Below, one piece after another: positions 1 through 7,693 of a DNA stretch of 64,000 nt. The number at the start of each line of letters is the position of its first letter. Position 1 is the stretch's first letter. The notes beneath the pieces were generated by a model. The model made no database searches. It worked only from the letters and a program-made list of their open reading frames with translations, and was not told the origin of the DNA. This DNA is from Kitasatospora sp. A2-31. GTDB taxonomy: Bacteria; Actinomycetota; Actinomycetes; Streptomycetales; Streptomycetaceae. A program made the translations under genes and the position numbers. The stretch lies in the NCBI RefSeq assembly GCF_022288725.1, contig NZ_JAKNTA010000002.1, forward strand, positions 344,337-408,336, written 5' to 3'.

Positions 1-1
1 C

Positions 2-2458
2 GGTTGGCCGGCCGACGCCGGCGCCCAGGACGGCCCGATCCCGATCGCGCTCAGCAGGAACGCGGCCGACAGCATCGGCATCCGCCTCGGCGACGTCCTG
101 CTCGGCGGCGAGGAGGGCGCGGACACGGTCCGGGCGAAGGTCGTCGGCCTCTACACCGTCGACGACCCGCACGACCCGTACTGGGCCGACGCGGGCTGCC
201 TCGACCGCGCCTGCGCGCAGGGCAACCCGCACGTCACCCTCGTGGCCGACGGCGTCGTCGCCGCCGGGGCGCTGGACCGGATCGCCGAGTGGGGCGTGCA
301 CACCACCGACTTCTGGCGGCTGCCCGTCGACTCCGGCGCCCTGCACGCCCGCACTCTGCCCGAGACCGGCCGGGAGATCGCCGGCTACCTGAGCGGCCCC
401 ACCGCCGTCGCGCTGGCCGCCCGCACCGGCCGGGACGACCTGAGCATCACCTCCCAGCTGCCCACCGCGTTCAAGCAGGCCGTCGCCCGGCAGAACGCCG
501 CCGCGCCGCTCGCCGCGATCGGTCCGGCCGGCCTGGCCGGGGTCGGCGCCCTGGTGCTCTTCCTGGCCGCCGGCCTCGCCACCGACCGGCGCACCGCCGA
601 ACTGCGGCTGCTCCAGGCCCGTGGCGGCTCCCGCGGCGGCGTCCTGCTGCGCCTGCTCGGCGAGGGCGCGGTGACCGTGCTCCCCGCCGCCGTGCTCGCG
701 ACCGCACTCGCCCTCCGGCTGGTGGAGACCCCGCGCTGGACGGAGGCCGTGCTGGCGGCGCTCGCCGTCACCCTCATCGCCCTGCTGGGGTTCCCCGTCC
801 GCGCGGCGGCGTTCTGGTCCAAGCCGCGCCGCAGCAACGGCGGGCGCCGGCTGGTCGGCGAACTCCTGGTGCTGGTCGCCACCGCCGCGGCCGTGCTGGA
901 GGTCCGCCGGCGCGGCGTGGCGCCGGACGGCCAGGGCCTGGACCTGCTGCTCGTCGCGGCCCCGCTGCTGCTCGCCGCCACCGGGGGCCTCGTGCTCGCC
1001 CGGCTCCAGCCGGTCGTGGTCGGGGCACTGGCTCGGGTGGCCGGCCGGCGCCCCGGCCTGATCGGCTTCCTCGGCCTGGCCCGTGCCGCCCGCGGCGCCG
1101 GCGGCCGTGCCCGGCCCTCGCTGCTGCCCCTGCTCGCGATGACCCTCGCCGTCACCACGGCGGGCTTCGGCGCCACGGTGCTGGACGCTGTCGACGGCGC
1201 CCGGCTGCGCGCCGCCCGCAGCGTCGTGGGCGGCGACGCGGCCGTGGGCACCCCCACCGGTGTCTCGCTGCCGTCGAAGTTCACCGAGGCCGCCGCCGCC
1301 ATGCCCGGCGTCCGGCTCGCCACCGGCGTCTGGTGGGAGAGCGAGGTGTTCCTGCTGGGCAGCGACGCCGGGCCGGTCCGGGTCAGCGCCCTCGTGGTCG
1401 ACCCGCAGGCCTACGCCGAGCTCTCCCGGAGCGTCGGCCGCGGGGCGTTCGACCCGGCCCTCCTCGCCGGCGGCGCGGGCGGTTCCGACGCGCCGCTGCC
1501 CGCCCTCTTCAGCACCGCGCTGGGCAAGCAGCTCGGCGGCGACGGCTACCGGCTGCGGTTGCCCAACGGCTGGGAGCTCAAGGCCGCGGTCGCCGGCCGG
1601 ATCGGTGCCACGCCCGCGCTGGTCGGGGACGACCGCAAGTTCGTCGTGCTGCCGTCCGGGCCCGCAGTCGCTCAGCGCTCCGAACTGGGGGAGCCCAACC
1701 TCTGGTTCGCGGTGGGCGACGTCGACGAGCGCCGGCTGAAGCGGCTGGTGCGGGAGCTGGCGCCGCCGGTGGCCTGGAGGGTCGCCGTCGGCGAGCACCC
1801 CGGGGCGGTGCTTCCCCCGGTGGCGACCGGGGTCGAGCCGTCGCCCGCCTCCGGCGCGGCCTCGGCGCTCGCTTCGGCGCCTGCGTCCGGGACGGCCGCG
1901 CCGTCGGGGGTCGCCGGCCCGGGGGCCGCTGCCGCCGACGCAGCCGCCGAGGCCGACGCCGTGCCGAGCGGCTTCCAGGTGCGCACCAGCGGCACCCTGG
2001 CCGCCGAGTTCGCCGCCGACCCGCTCCAGCGCTCGGCCGGCCGGCTGTTCTGGGCCGCCGTGATCGGCGCCGCCGGGTTCGCGCTGCTCGCCGTCCTGCT
2101 GACGCTGGTCCGGACCGCGCCCGAGCGCGCCGCCCTGCTCGCCCGGCTGCGCACCATGGGCCTGCGTCCCCGGCAGGGCCTGGCCCTGATCCTCGCCGAG
2201 ACCGTGCCGCAGACCCTCGTCGCCGCCGTCGGCGGCGGGTTGGTGGCACTGGCCGCGACCGCCCTGCTCGGCCCGGCGTTCGACCTCTCCGTGCTGGTCG
2301 GCGCAGAGGTCCCGCCGGGGCTGGAGCCCGCGGTGCTGCCGGTGCTGCGCCAGGTGCTCGGACTCGTGGCCCTGGTCGCCGTCGGCGTGCTCGCCGAGGC
2401 GCTGATCGCCGGACGGCGACACATCGCCACCGAACTGCGGGTGGGGGAGCAGCGTTGA
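2..2458 (+). CDS. FtsX-like ABC transporter permease, 5' end cut by window
   Basis: Membrane subunit of a MacB/FtsX-type ABC transporter. The reading frame is open from base 2, so the N-terminus lies outside; about 818 codons are visible. Hydrophobic segments cluster first around 530-590, 660-790, 860-1030 and 1120-1190, then comes a long soluble extracytoplasmic region (roughly 1200-2030) with an Ala/Pro/Ser-rich linker near 1840-1960. Three C-terminal membrane helices (about 2045-2110, 2190-2280, 2340-2410) carry the FtsX-type TVR-rich cytosolic loop. The layout of two permease halves around large external domains is typical of actinobacterial FtsX-like permeases of about 850 or more residues. 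The ATPase gene starts 109 bases downstream on the same strand, so the two probably form one transporter. The substrate cannot be read from the sequence. Confidence 0.85.
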   Translation, partial: GWPADAGAQDGPIPIALSRNAADSIGIRLGDVLLGGEEGADTVRAKVVGLYTVDDPHDPYWADAGCLDRACAQGNPHVTLVADGVVAAGALDRIAEWGVHTTDFWRLPVDSGALHARTLPETGREIAGYLSGPTAVALAARTGRDDLSITSQLPTAFKQAVARQNAAAPLAAIGPAGLAGVGALVLFLAAGLATDRRTAELRLLQARGGSRGGVLLRLLGEGAVTVLPAAVLATALALRLVETPRWTEAVLAALAVTLIALLGFPVRAAAFWSKPRRSNGGRRLVGELLVLVATAAAVLEVRRRGVAPDGQGLDLLLVAAPLLLAATGGLVLARLQPVVVGALARVAGRRPGLIGFLGLARAARGAGGRARPSLLPLLAMTLAVTTAGFGATVLDAVDGARLRAARSVVGGDAAVGTPTGVSLPSKFTEAAAAMPGVRLATGVWWESEVFLLGSDAGPVRVSALVVDPQAYAELSRSVGRGAFDPALLAGGAGGSDAPLPALFSTALGKQLGGDGYRLRLPNGWELKAAVAGRIGATPALVGDDRKFVVLPSGPAVAQRSELGEPNLWFAVGDVDERRLKRLVRELAPPVAWRVAVGEHPGAVLPPVATGVEPSPASGAASALASAPASGTAAPSGVAGPGAAAADAAAEADAVPSGFQVRTSGTLAAEFAADPLQRSAGRLFWAAVIGAAGFALLAVLLTLVRTAPERAALLARLRTMGLRPRQGLALILAETVPQTLVAAVGGGLVALAATALLGPAFDLSVLVGAEVPPGLEPAVLPVLRQVLGLVALVAVGVLAEALIAGRRHIATELRVGEQR

Positions 2459-2567
2459 CGGACAGTGGACGGGCCCGGCCGCACGGCCGGGCGGACGGCA
2501 AGGGAATCGGCCCGCGGCGACCGCGGCCACAGGCGCGCCCCGGCGCAGCGGCGACAGGAGACCAGCG

Positions 2568-3554
2568 GTGAACAGCCTCCCCCGGAGCCGGACGGTCGAG
2601 CCGGCCCCCACCCTCCAGGAGCTCCAGGAGCGCGCGCTCGCCGCCGCCCGGCCGAAGGCCCCGGGCGCCGATGCGGCGATCGTCTGCGACCGCCTGGTGC
2701 GCATCTTCTCCACCGAGGGCATCGAGGTGCAGGCGCTCCAGGGCCTGGAGCTGACCATCCGGCAGGGCGACCTGGTGGCCCTGGTGGGCGCCTCCGGCAG
2801 CGGCAAGTCCACCCTGCTCACCATCCTGGCCGGGCTCGACGTGCCGACCGCCGGCACCGCCACCGTCGCCGGCCGCGACCTGCTGGAGATGTCGGCCCGC
2901 GACCGGCTGCGCTACCGGCGCGAGGTCGTCGGCTTCATCTGGCAGCAGACCGCGCGGAACCTGCTGCCCTTCCTGACCGCCGCCGAGAACATCGCCCTGC
3001 CGATGCAACTGCGCGGGCGCAGGGCCGGACTCGGCACCAGGCAGAAGGCCGCCCGGGTGGCCGAGCTGCTGGAGGCGCTGGAGATCGGTGACCTCGCCCA
3101 CCGGCGCCCGCGCGAGATGTCCGGCGGTCAGCAGCAGCGCGTCGCCATCGCCGTGGCGATGGCCAACAACCCGCCGGTGCTGCTCGCCGACGAGCCCACC
3201 GGCGAGCTCGACTCGGAGACCGGCGCCGCGATCTTCGAGGCCTTCCGGACCGTCAACCGCGAACTCGGCGCCACCGTCGTCATCGTGACCCACGACCCGA
3301 TGGTGGCGGGCGAGGTCCGCCGCACGGTCGCCATCCGCGACGGGCGCACCAGCAGCGAGGTGCTCCGCCGGACGGTGACGGACGAGCACGGCGAGGAGTC
3401 GGTCAACGAGCGCGAGTACGTGATGCTGGACCGGACCGGCCGGGTGCAGCTGCCGGTGAAGTTCCTGGAGGCGCTCGGCATGGAGCACCGGGTCGCGGTG
3501 GACCTGGCCGCCGACCACATCGAGGTCCGCCCGGACGACATCGCCGGTCACTGA
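2568..3554 (+). CDS. ABC transporter ATP-binding protein with C-terminal AbrB-like domain
   Basis: Nucleotide-binding subunit, 328 residues, partner of the upstream FtsX-like permease. Walker A GASGSGKST lies at residues 74-82. It is followed by the Q-loop (IWQQTARNLLP), the ABC signature MSGGQQQR, Walker B VLLADEPTGELD and the H-loop VTHD. The order and spacing match the LolD/MacB class. About 40 C-terminal residues after the ATPase fold (from about 281) read DRTGRVQLPVKFLEALGM and end in an acidic strand. This matches the swapped-hairpin SpoVT/AbrB fold (GRVxIPxxxRxxLG), so the ATPase seems to carry a small DNA-binding-like or dimerisation tail. The start is GTG at 2568 with ACAGGAG upstream. 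What the tail does is not known. Confidence 0.9.
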   Translation: MNSLPRSRTVEPAPTLQELQERALAAARPKAPGADAAIVCDRLVRIFSTEGIEVQALQGLELTIRQGDLVALVGASGSGKSTLLTILAGLDVPTAGTATVAGRDLLEMSARDRLRYRREVVGFIWQQTARNLLPFLTAAENIALPMQLRGRRAGLGTRQKAARVAELLEALEIGDLAHRRPREMSGGQQQRVAIAVAMANNPPVLLADEPTGELDSETGAAIFEAFRTVNRELGATVVIVTHDPMVAGEVRRTVAIRDGRTSSEVLRRTVTDEHGEESVNEREYVMLDRTGRVQLPVKFLEALGMEHRVAVDLAADHIEVRPDDIAGH

Positions 3555-3589
3555 CGTCCGGCGGTCGGTGCGGCCGGGCGGCAGGCCGC

Positions 3590-3817
3590 TCAGCTCTCGC
3601 CGGGGCGGCGGAACAGGCCGCTGCGCTCGGCGTCCTCGCGCAGGGTGTCCCGCGCGCCGCCCCGGCCTCTGCCGTCCTCCGCGTCGGCCGCGTCACCGCC
3701 GTCGCCCCGGGCGGGGCGGTCCCCGCGGGCGGCGGCCGTGCAGAGGGCGAAGACGAGCAGGGCGCTGGCCGCCACGGCGAGGACGCCGAGCGCGGTCAGG
3801 ACGCGGAGCCAGGTCAC
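3590..3817 (-). CDS. Small single-pass membrane protein
   Basis: About 75 residues, unrecognised family. GTG at 3817 is chosen because AGGAGG sits 8 bases upstream; the open frame extends further but without such a site. Residues about 2-28 (TWLRVLTALGVLAVAASALL) form one membrane helix with the charged part after it, followed by a Gly/Asp/Arg-rich soluble tail that ends in DAERSGLFRR. It converges on the ABC transporter ATPase with a 35-base gap. Codon use fits the neighbourhood. Many streptomycetes carry small proteins of this sort with no assigned role; nothing here suggests a particular one. Confidence 0.6.
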   Translation of the reverse strand: MTWLRVLTALGVLAVAASALLVFALCTAAARGDRPARGDGGDAADAEDGRGRGGARDTLREDAERSGLFRRPGES

Positions 3818-4018
3818 GGGAGATGCCTCCTGGGGACGGACGGTGCGAGAGGGGTATCGGCACGTCGGCCCCGGAGGTCGAGCGGACACGGGCGGTTTCG
3901 CCGGACGCCCCGCCGTGCCGGCGGGCGCGCACGCGGGCGCTGGAGGCGTCCGGGCGCACGCCGCCCTCCCGTGTACGCCCCCGGAGCGGTCCGCACGCCG
4001 ACCTGCGCGCCCCGCGCC

Positions 4019-5641
4019 CTACCCTGTTCCCGTTCCCGTTACCTCTCCCGCTCCTGCTCCGGCTCCGGCTCCGGTCCCAGGCCTGGTCTCCGGCAGCAGG
4101 GCCCGCAGCGCGGCGAGGTCCGGCTTCCCCGTCTCGGCCAGCGGCAGCACCGGAAGCACCAGGATCGTCGCCGGATCGCAGCGCGGACCGCCGCGCTCCT
4201 GCATCCACCGGTGCAGCTGCTGCTCCGTCACCGGCGCCCCGGGCACGGTGGTCACCGCGGCGTGCACCCGCTCCAGCCGGTCGCGGCCGGTGGTCGCGAA
4301 CATCACCGCCTCCCGCACCGCCGGATGTGCCAGCAGCGGCTCCTCGACGTCCTGCGGGTAGATGTTGTGCGCGTCCACGATCGCCATCGCGTCCCGTCGC
4401 CCTGCCACCGTCAGATAGCCGGAGCGGTCCAGGCGGCCGAGGTCGCCGGTATGAAGCCAGCCGTCCCGCAGGACCCGCGCGGTCAGCTCCGGGTCCCGCC
4501 AGTAGCCCGTCATCGCCGTCGGCGTCCGGACGCAGATCTCGCCGAGCGCACCCACCGGGAGCGGCGCGCCCTCCTCGTCCACGATCCGCACCTCGGTGTC
4601 GGGCAGGGGCCGCCCGGCGGTGCGGAGCAGCCGTGGATCCAGGTGCTCGTCCGGCGTCAGCCTGGTCACCGGACCGGCCTCCGTCAGGCTGTAGGTCTGG
4701 TGCATCACCCGGCCCAGCCGGCGGGTGGCCTCGGCCAGGCGCTCCGGCGCCGCCGCGCAGCCGGTGTAGGTGACGCGGCGCAGGCTCCCGGTGTCGGTCC
4801 CGGACAGCGCGGGGTGGTCGAGGACCTGGTACAGCAGGTGCGGCGGCAGGTAGACCCGCGACACCCGGTACCGCTCGATCGCCTCCAGCACCGCCCCGGC
4901 CGAGAACCCGTCCTGCAGGACGACCGTGCCGCCGGCCGCCAGCGCCAGGTCGGCCGTGGTGCCGCCGCCGTGGCCGAGCGCGGTGCAGAGCAGGAAGGTG
5001 GACGCGGCGATCAGCTCCGGTCGCGGAGGGCGGGCGAAGCGGCGCTGGACGCCCTTGGGCCGGCCGGTCGAGCCGGCGGTGAAGCGCACCGCCATCACGT
5101 CGTCCGGCCGGTACGCGGGGGCCAGCGGGGCTGAGGAGAGCGGGGCGGCCAGCTCCAGCAGGTCGGTGCCGAACGCGCTCGGACCGAGCGCCAGCGCGAG
5201 CGCCCCCGGTAGAGCGGCGGAGATCCGGCGCGTCGCATCGGTGCCGCCGGCCGGGTCGTCGGTGCCGCGGGCCGGGTCGAAGACGAGTGCCGCCGTCCGC
5301 GCGTCCCGGGCGAGGGCGATCCGCTCCGCCACCGGGCGGTCGGCGTGCAGCACCGCGACCCGGCAGCCGATCAGGTTCGCGGCCGGCCGTACCAGAAGCG
5401 CCTCGGGGGTGTTCCCGGCCAGCAGCGTGACCCCGTCACCGGGCCCCAGCCCCGCGGAGGCCAGCGCACGTGCCAGCCGGTACACCGCCTCCAGGCACTC
5501 GCCGGCGGTCACCGCCGCCTCCCCGTGGCGGATCGCCACCCGCTCCGGTGCGCGGGCCAGCCCGTCCAGCACCATGGCGGTGTACGTCGCCACCCCGGGC
5601 CCGGCCCCCGCCCCAGCCCCCGCCACCAGCGTCCCCGTCAC
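4019..5641 (-). CDS. AMP-dependent acyl/aryl ligase (ANL superfamily)
   Basis: A 540-residue adenylate-forming enzyme that would activate a carboxylic acid as acyl-AMP and pass it to CoA or a carrier protein. The P-loop-like motif FTAGSTGRPKG is near residue 184, the SLTEAGPV motif near 317, the hinge region HTGDLGRLDRSGYL follows, and the C-terminal catalytic lysine is in ETGKPDL near 505. All key motifs are present, so it should be active. The last residues are Gly/Ala/Thr repeats encoded by a simple-sequence tract at 4019-4075. The start is GTG at 5641; the N-terminus is also low-complexity (GAGAGAGAG). It lies divergent from a P-loop protein and 2.5 kb from a type II thioesterase. That hints at acyl or natural-product metabolism, but no megasynthase is next to it. 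The substrate is unknown. Confidence 0.85.
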   Translation of the reverse strand: MTGTLVAGAGAGAGPGVATYTAMVLDGLARAPERVAIRHGEAAVTAGECLEAVYRLARALASAGLGPGDGVTLLAGNTPEALLVRPAANLIGCRVAVLHADRPVAERIALARDARTAALVFDPARGTDDPAGGTDATRRISAALPGALALALGPSAFGTDLLELAAPLSSAPLAPAYRPDDVMAVRFTAGSTGRPKGVQRRFARPPRPELIAASTFLLCTALGHGGGTTADLALAAGGTVVLQDGFSAGAVLEAIERYRVSRVYLPPHLLYQVLDHPALSGTDTGSLRRVTYTGCAAAPERLAEATRRLGRVMHQTYSLTEAGPVTRLTPDEHLDPRLLRTAGRPLPDTEVRIVDEEGAPLPVGALGEICVRTPTAMTGYWRDPELTARVLRDGWLHTGDLGRLDRSGYLTVAGRRDAMAIVDAHNIYPQDVEEPLLAHPAVREAVMFATTGRDRLERVHAAVTTVPGAPVTEQQLHRWMQERGGPRCDPATILVLPVLPLAETGKPDLAALRALLPETRPGTGAGAGAGAGEVTGTGTG

Positions 5642-5825
5642 GTCCCGTCCTCCGCCGGTACCCGTCCGTCCGAATCGCCTGACAGTCCATCACATCGCCG
5701 GCGGGCGCCGACGCCGGGTGCGGGGTGGCATGCCCCGCGGGGCGTCCGCGGGCGCGCCCGCGGGTCCGGGCACGCCGGCGGCGGGCCGGTGTTGTTAAGG
5801 TTCCGGCTCGGGCAGAGACGGGGAT

Positions 5826-6527
5826 GTGACCACGATGAACAGGCCGACCACGCCGACCGCGCCGGGCGGGCAGACCGCGGAACGGCAGGGGGCGCAGGCA
5901 GCGATGGAACCGCAGGGCCTGGTCGACCTCCGGGGCGAGGCGGGGGCCGCCTTCGCCGTCCACTACCCGGCGGACGCCGTCGTGGTCGTCTCCGGCCTGC
6001 CCGGCAGCGGCAAGAGCACGCTGCTGCGCCGTTGGTCGGCGCAGGCCCCCGCGGCAGCCACGGTCGACCCCCGCGCCGTCCACGAGGCCTGTGAGGCGCT
6101 GATGCCGGCGGCCCTGCCGTACGCCGTCTACCGGCCGTGGGCGCGGCTGGAGCACTTCCGCCTGCTGCGCGCCTCCGTCCGCCGGGGCGGACCGCTGCTG
6201 GTGCACGACTGCGGCAGCCGGGCCTGGATGCGCCGCTGGCTCGCCCGCGAGGCCGCTGGCCAGGGCCGCGACCTGCACCTCGTGCTGCTGGACGTGGGCG
6301 CCGCCACCGCCCTCGCCGGGCAGCGCGAGCGGGGCCGCTGGGCGCCGCGCCGAGCCTTCGCCCGGCACCGCCGTGGGCTCGACCGCCTGATCGACGGGCT
6401 GACCCGGCACGCGCGGAGCGGGGACCCGACCCCTGTTCCCGAGGCGGCCTCCGTCCTGCTGCTCGACCACGTCTCCCGCTCGCGGGCCGCCGCCGCCCGC
6501 TTCGGACCGCCGCCCGCCGGGCGGTAG
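5826..6527 (+). CDS. P-loop NTPase / kinase-like protein
   Basis: A 233-residue soluble protein with a Walker A motif GLPGSGKSTLL at about residues 58-68, followed by a short nucleotide-kinase-like fold rather than a full AAA+ domain. A hydrophobic strand ending in LLVHDCGSR is a plausible Walker B equivalent, and an arginine-rich lid (QRERGRWAPRRAFARHRRG) follows, as in zeta-toxin or gluconate-kinase-like proteins. The start is GTG at 5826 behind ACGGGGA; an in-frame ATG lies three codons later. It is divergent from the AMP-ligase. The next gene (thioesterase) begins 160 bases downstream after a GC-rich spacer with a repeated CCGCCTCGGCTCGG. The substrate is not identifiable. Confidence 0.7.
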   Translation: MTTMNRPTTPTAPGGQTAERQGAQAAMEPQGLVDLRGEAGAAFAVHYPADAVVVVSGLPGSGKSTLLRRWSAQAPAAATVDPRAVHEACEALMPAALPYAVYRPWARLEHFRLLRASVRRGGPLLVHDCGSRAWMRRWLAREAAGQGRDLHLVLLDVGAATALAGQRERGRWAPRRAFARHRRGLDRLIDGLTRHARSGDPTPVPEAASVLLLDHVSRSRAAAARFGPPPAGR

Positions 6528-6687
6528 CGCCCGGCCCGGCCCGCCTCGGCTCGGCTCCGGCCCGCCTCGGCTCGGCCCGGTTCGGACGGACGGAGGGTCA
6601 GGAGGGGTGGCAGCGGCGGGAGTGGGTGGAGGGGAGACTGGGGAGGAAGTGATCAACCGATCCCCGTTCGCAGAGAGGCCACCACGC

Positions 6688-7440
6688 ATGCCCGGCAGCA
6701 CCGCCACCACGAGCCCCTGGTTCCGCCGCTTCCACCCCGCCGACACCGCGCCCGCGCGACTCGTCCTCTTCCCGCACGCGGGCGGCACGGCGACCTACTT
6801 CTTCGACTGGGCCGCCGAGCTGTCGCCGTACGCCGACGTGCTCGCCGTCCAGTACCCGGGCCGGCAGAACCGCTACCACGAGCCGGTCGTGGACTCGGTT
6901 GCGGAGCTGGCCGACGGCATCCACCGGGCGCTGCTGCCGTGGGCCGACCGGCCGCTGACCCTCTTCGGCCACAGCATGGGCGCGGCGGTCTGCTTCGAGG
7001 TCGCCCGCCGGTTCGCCGCCGGTGGCGGGCCCGCGCCGGTCCGCCTGTTCGTCTCCGGCAGCCGGGCGCCCTCCCGGCCCCGGGAGGAGGCCGTGCACAA
7101 GATGTCCGACGAGGAGCTGCTCGGGCGGGTGGCCGCGCTCGGCGGCACCGACCAGCGGGTGCTGGACGACCCGGAGCTTCGGGCGCTCGTCCTGCCGTCG
7201 CTGCGCGCCGACCACGCCGCGATCGAGACCTACCGCTGCGGGCCGGACGCCGTCGTGCCCCAGCCGATCACCGCGCTGACCGGTGATGCGGACCCGCGCG
7301 CCAGCCTGGAGGAGGTCCAGGACTGGGCCGGGCACACCACCGGCGGCTTCGAGATGCGGGTCTTCCCGGGCGGTCACTTCTATCTGGCGGAGCAGCGTCG
7401 CGCGGTGCTGGACGTCCTGGTGGAGCACCTGGAGGGGTGA
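6688..7440 (+). CDS. Type II thioesterase (alpha/beta hydrolase)
   Basis: 250 residues, the usual size of TEII enzymes that hydrolyse mis-primed or stalled acyl groups from the carrier domains of polyketide or nonribosomal peptide synthases. The N-terminal motif LVLFPHAGG supplies the oxyanion region. The nucleophile elbow is GHSMGAA with Ser96. An Asp lies in the TGDADP segment, and the catalytic His is H230 in GGHFYL. The ATG at 6688 is preferred over an upstream in-frame GTG because AGAGAGG sits 9 bases before it and family members start this way (SPWFRRF). A strong inverted repeat follows at 7444-7479. There is no megasynthase beside it; the closest NRPS starts 35 kb downstream, so it may serve a remote cluster. 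Confidence 0.9.
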   Translation: MPGSTATTSPWFRRFHPADTAPARLVLFPHAGGTATYFFDWAAELSPYADVLAVQYPGRQNRYHEPVVDSVAELADGIHRALLPWADRPLTLFGHSMGAAVCFEVARRFAAGGGPAPVRLFVSGSRAPSRPREEAVHKMSDEELLGRVAALGGTDQRVLDDPELRALVLPSLRADHAAIETYRCGPDAVVPQPITALTGDADPRASLEEVQDWAGHTTGGFEMRVFPGGHFYLAEQRRAVLDVLVEHLEG

Positions 7441-7443
7441 GCG

Positions 7444-7479
7444 CGGGGCCCGGCCGGTCGGGGGCCGGTCCGGGCCCCG
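7444..7479 (+). terminator. GC-rich stem-loop after thioesterase gene
   Basis: CGGGGCCCGG at 7444-7453 pairs exactly with CCGGGCCCCG at 7470-7479, and the loop contains a second inner CCGG/CCGG pairing. It starts three bases after the thioesterase stop codon. No U-run follows, which is usual for streptomycete terminators. Confidence 0.5.
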
Positions 7480-7575
7480 ACCGGGTGGCTCCGGCAGTCC
7501 CGGTGGTGGCGGTCGGTGCACGGCTCGTGGCGGTCGGTGGGCGAAAGGGGTGGCTGATCGTCATGACATCAAAAG

Positions 7576-7608
7576 TTGACACTGTTGTGACAAGCCGTCA
7601 TGCGTAAA
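7576..7608 (+). promoter_or_regulatory. Candidate promoter upstream of the subtilisin gene
   Basis: A consensus -35 hexamer TTGACA is present at 7576-7581, rare in this GC-rich DNA, in a locally AT-richer stretch about 115 bases before the protease start. No good -10 hexamer is seen at 17 bases; the nearest candidates (TCATGC, CGTAAA) are poor. The call is therefore weak. Confidence 0.3.
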
Positions 7609-7693
7609 GCCTTCCCCAAGTGTGCACGGTTCTGGCATGTTGCGTTCAACCCCTGCGTGATCCCCTCACACGCGGGCCGATCGGAGGACGCAC

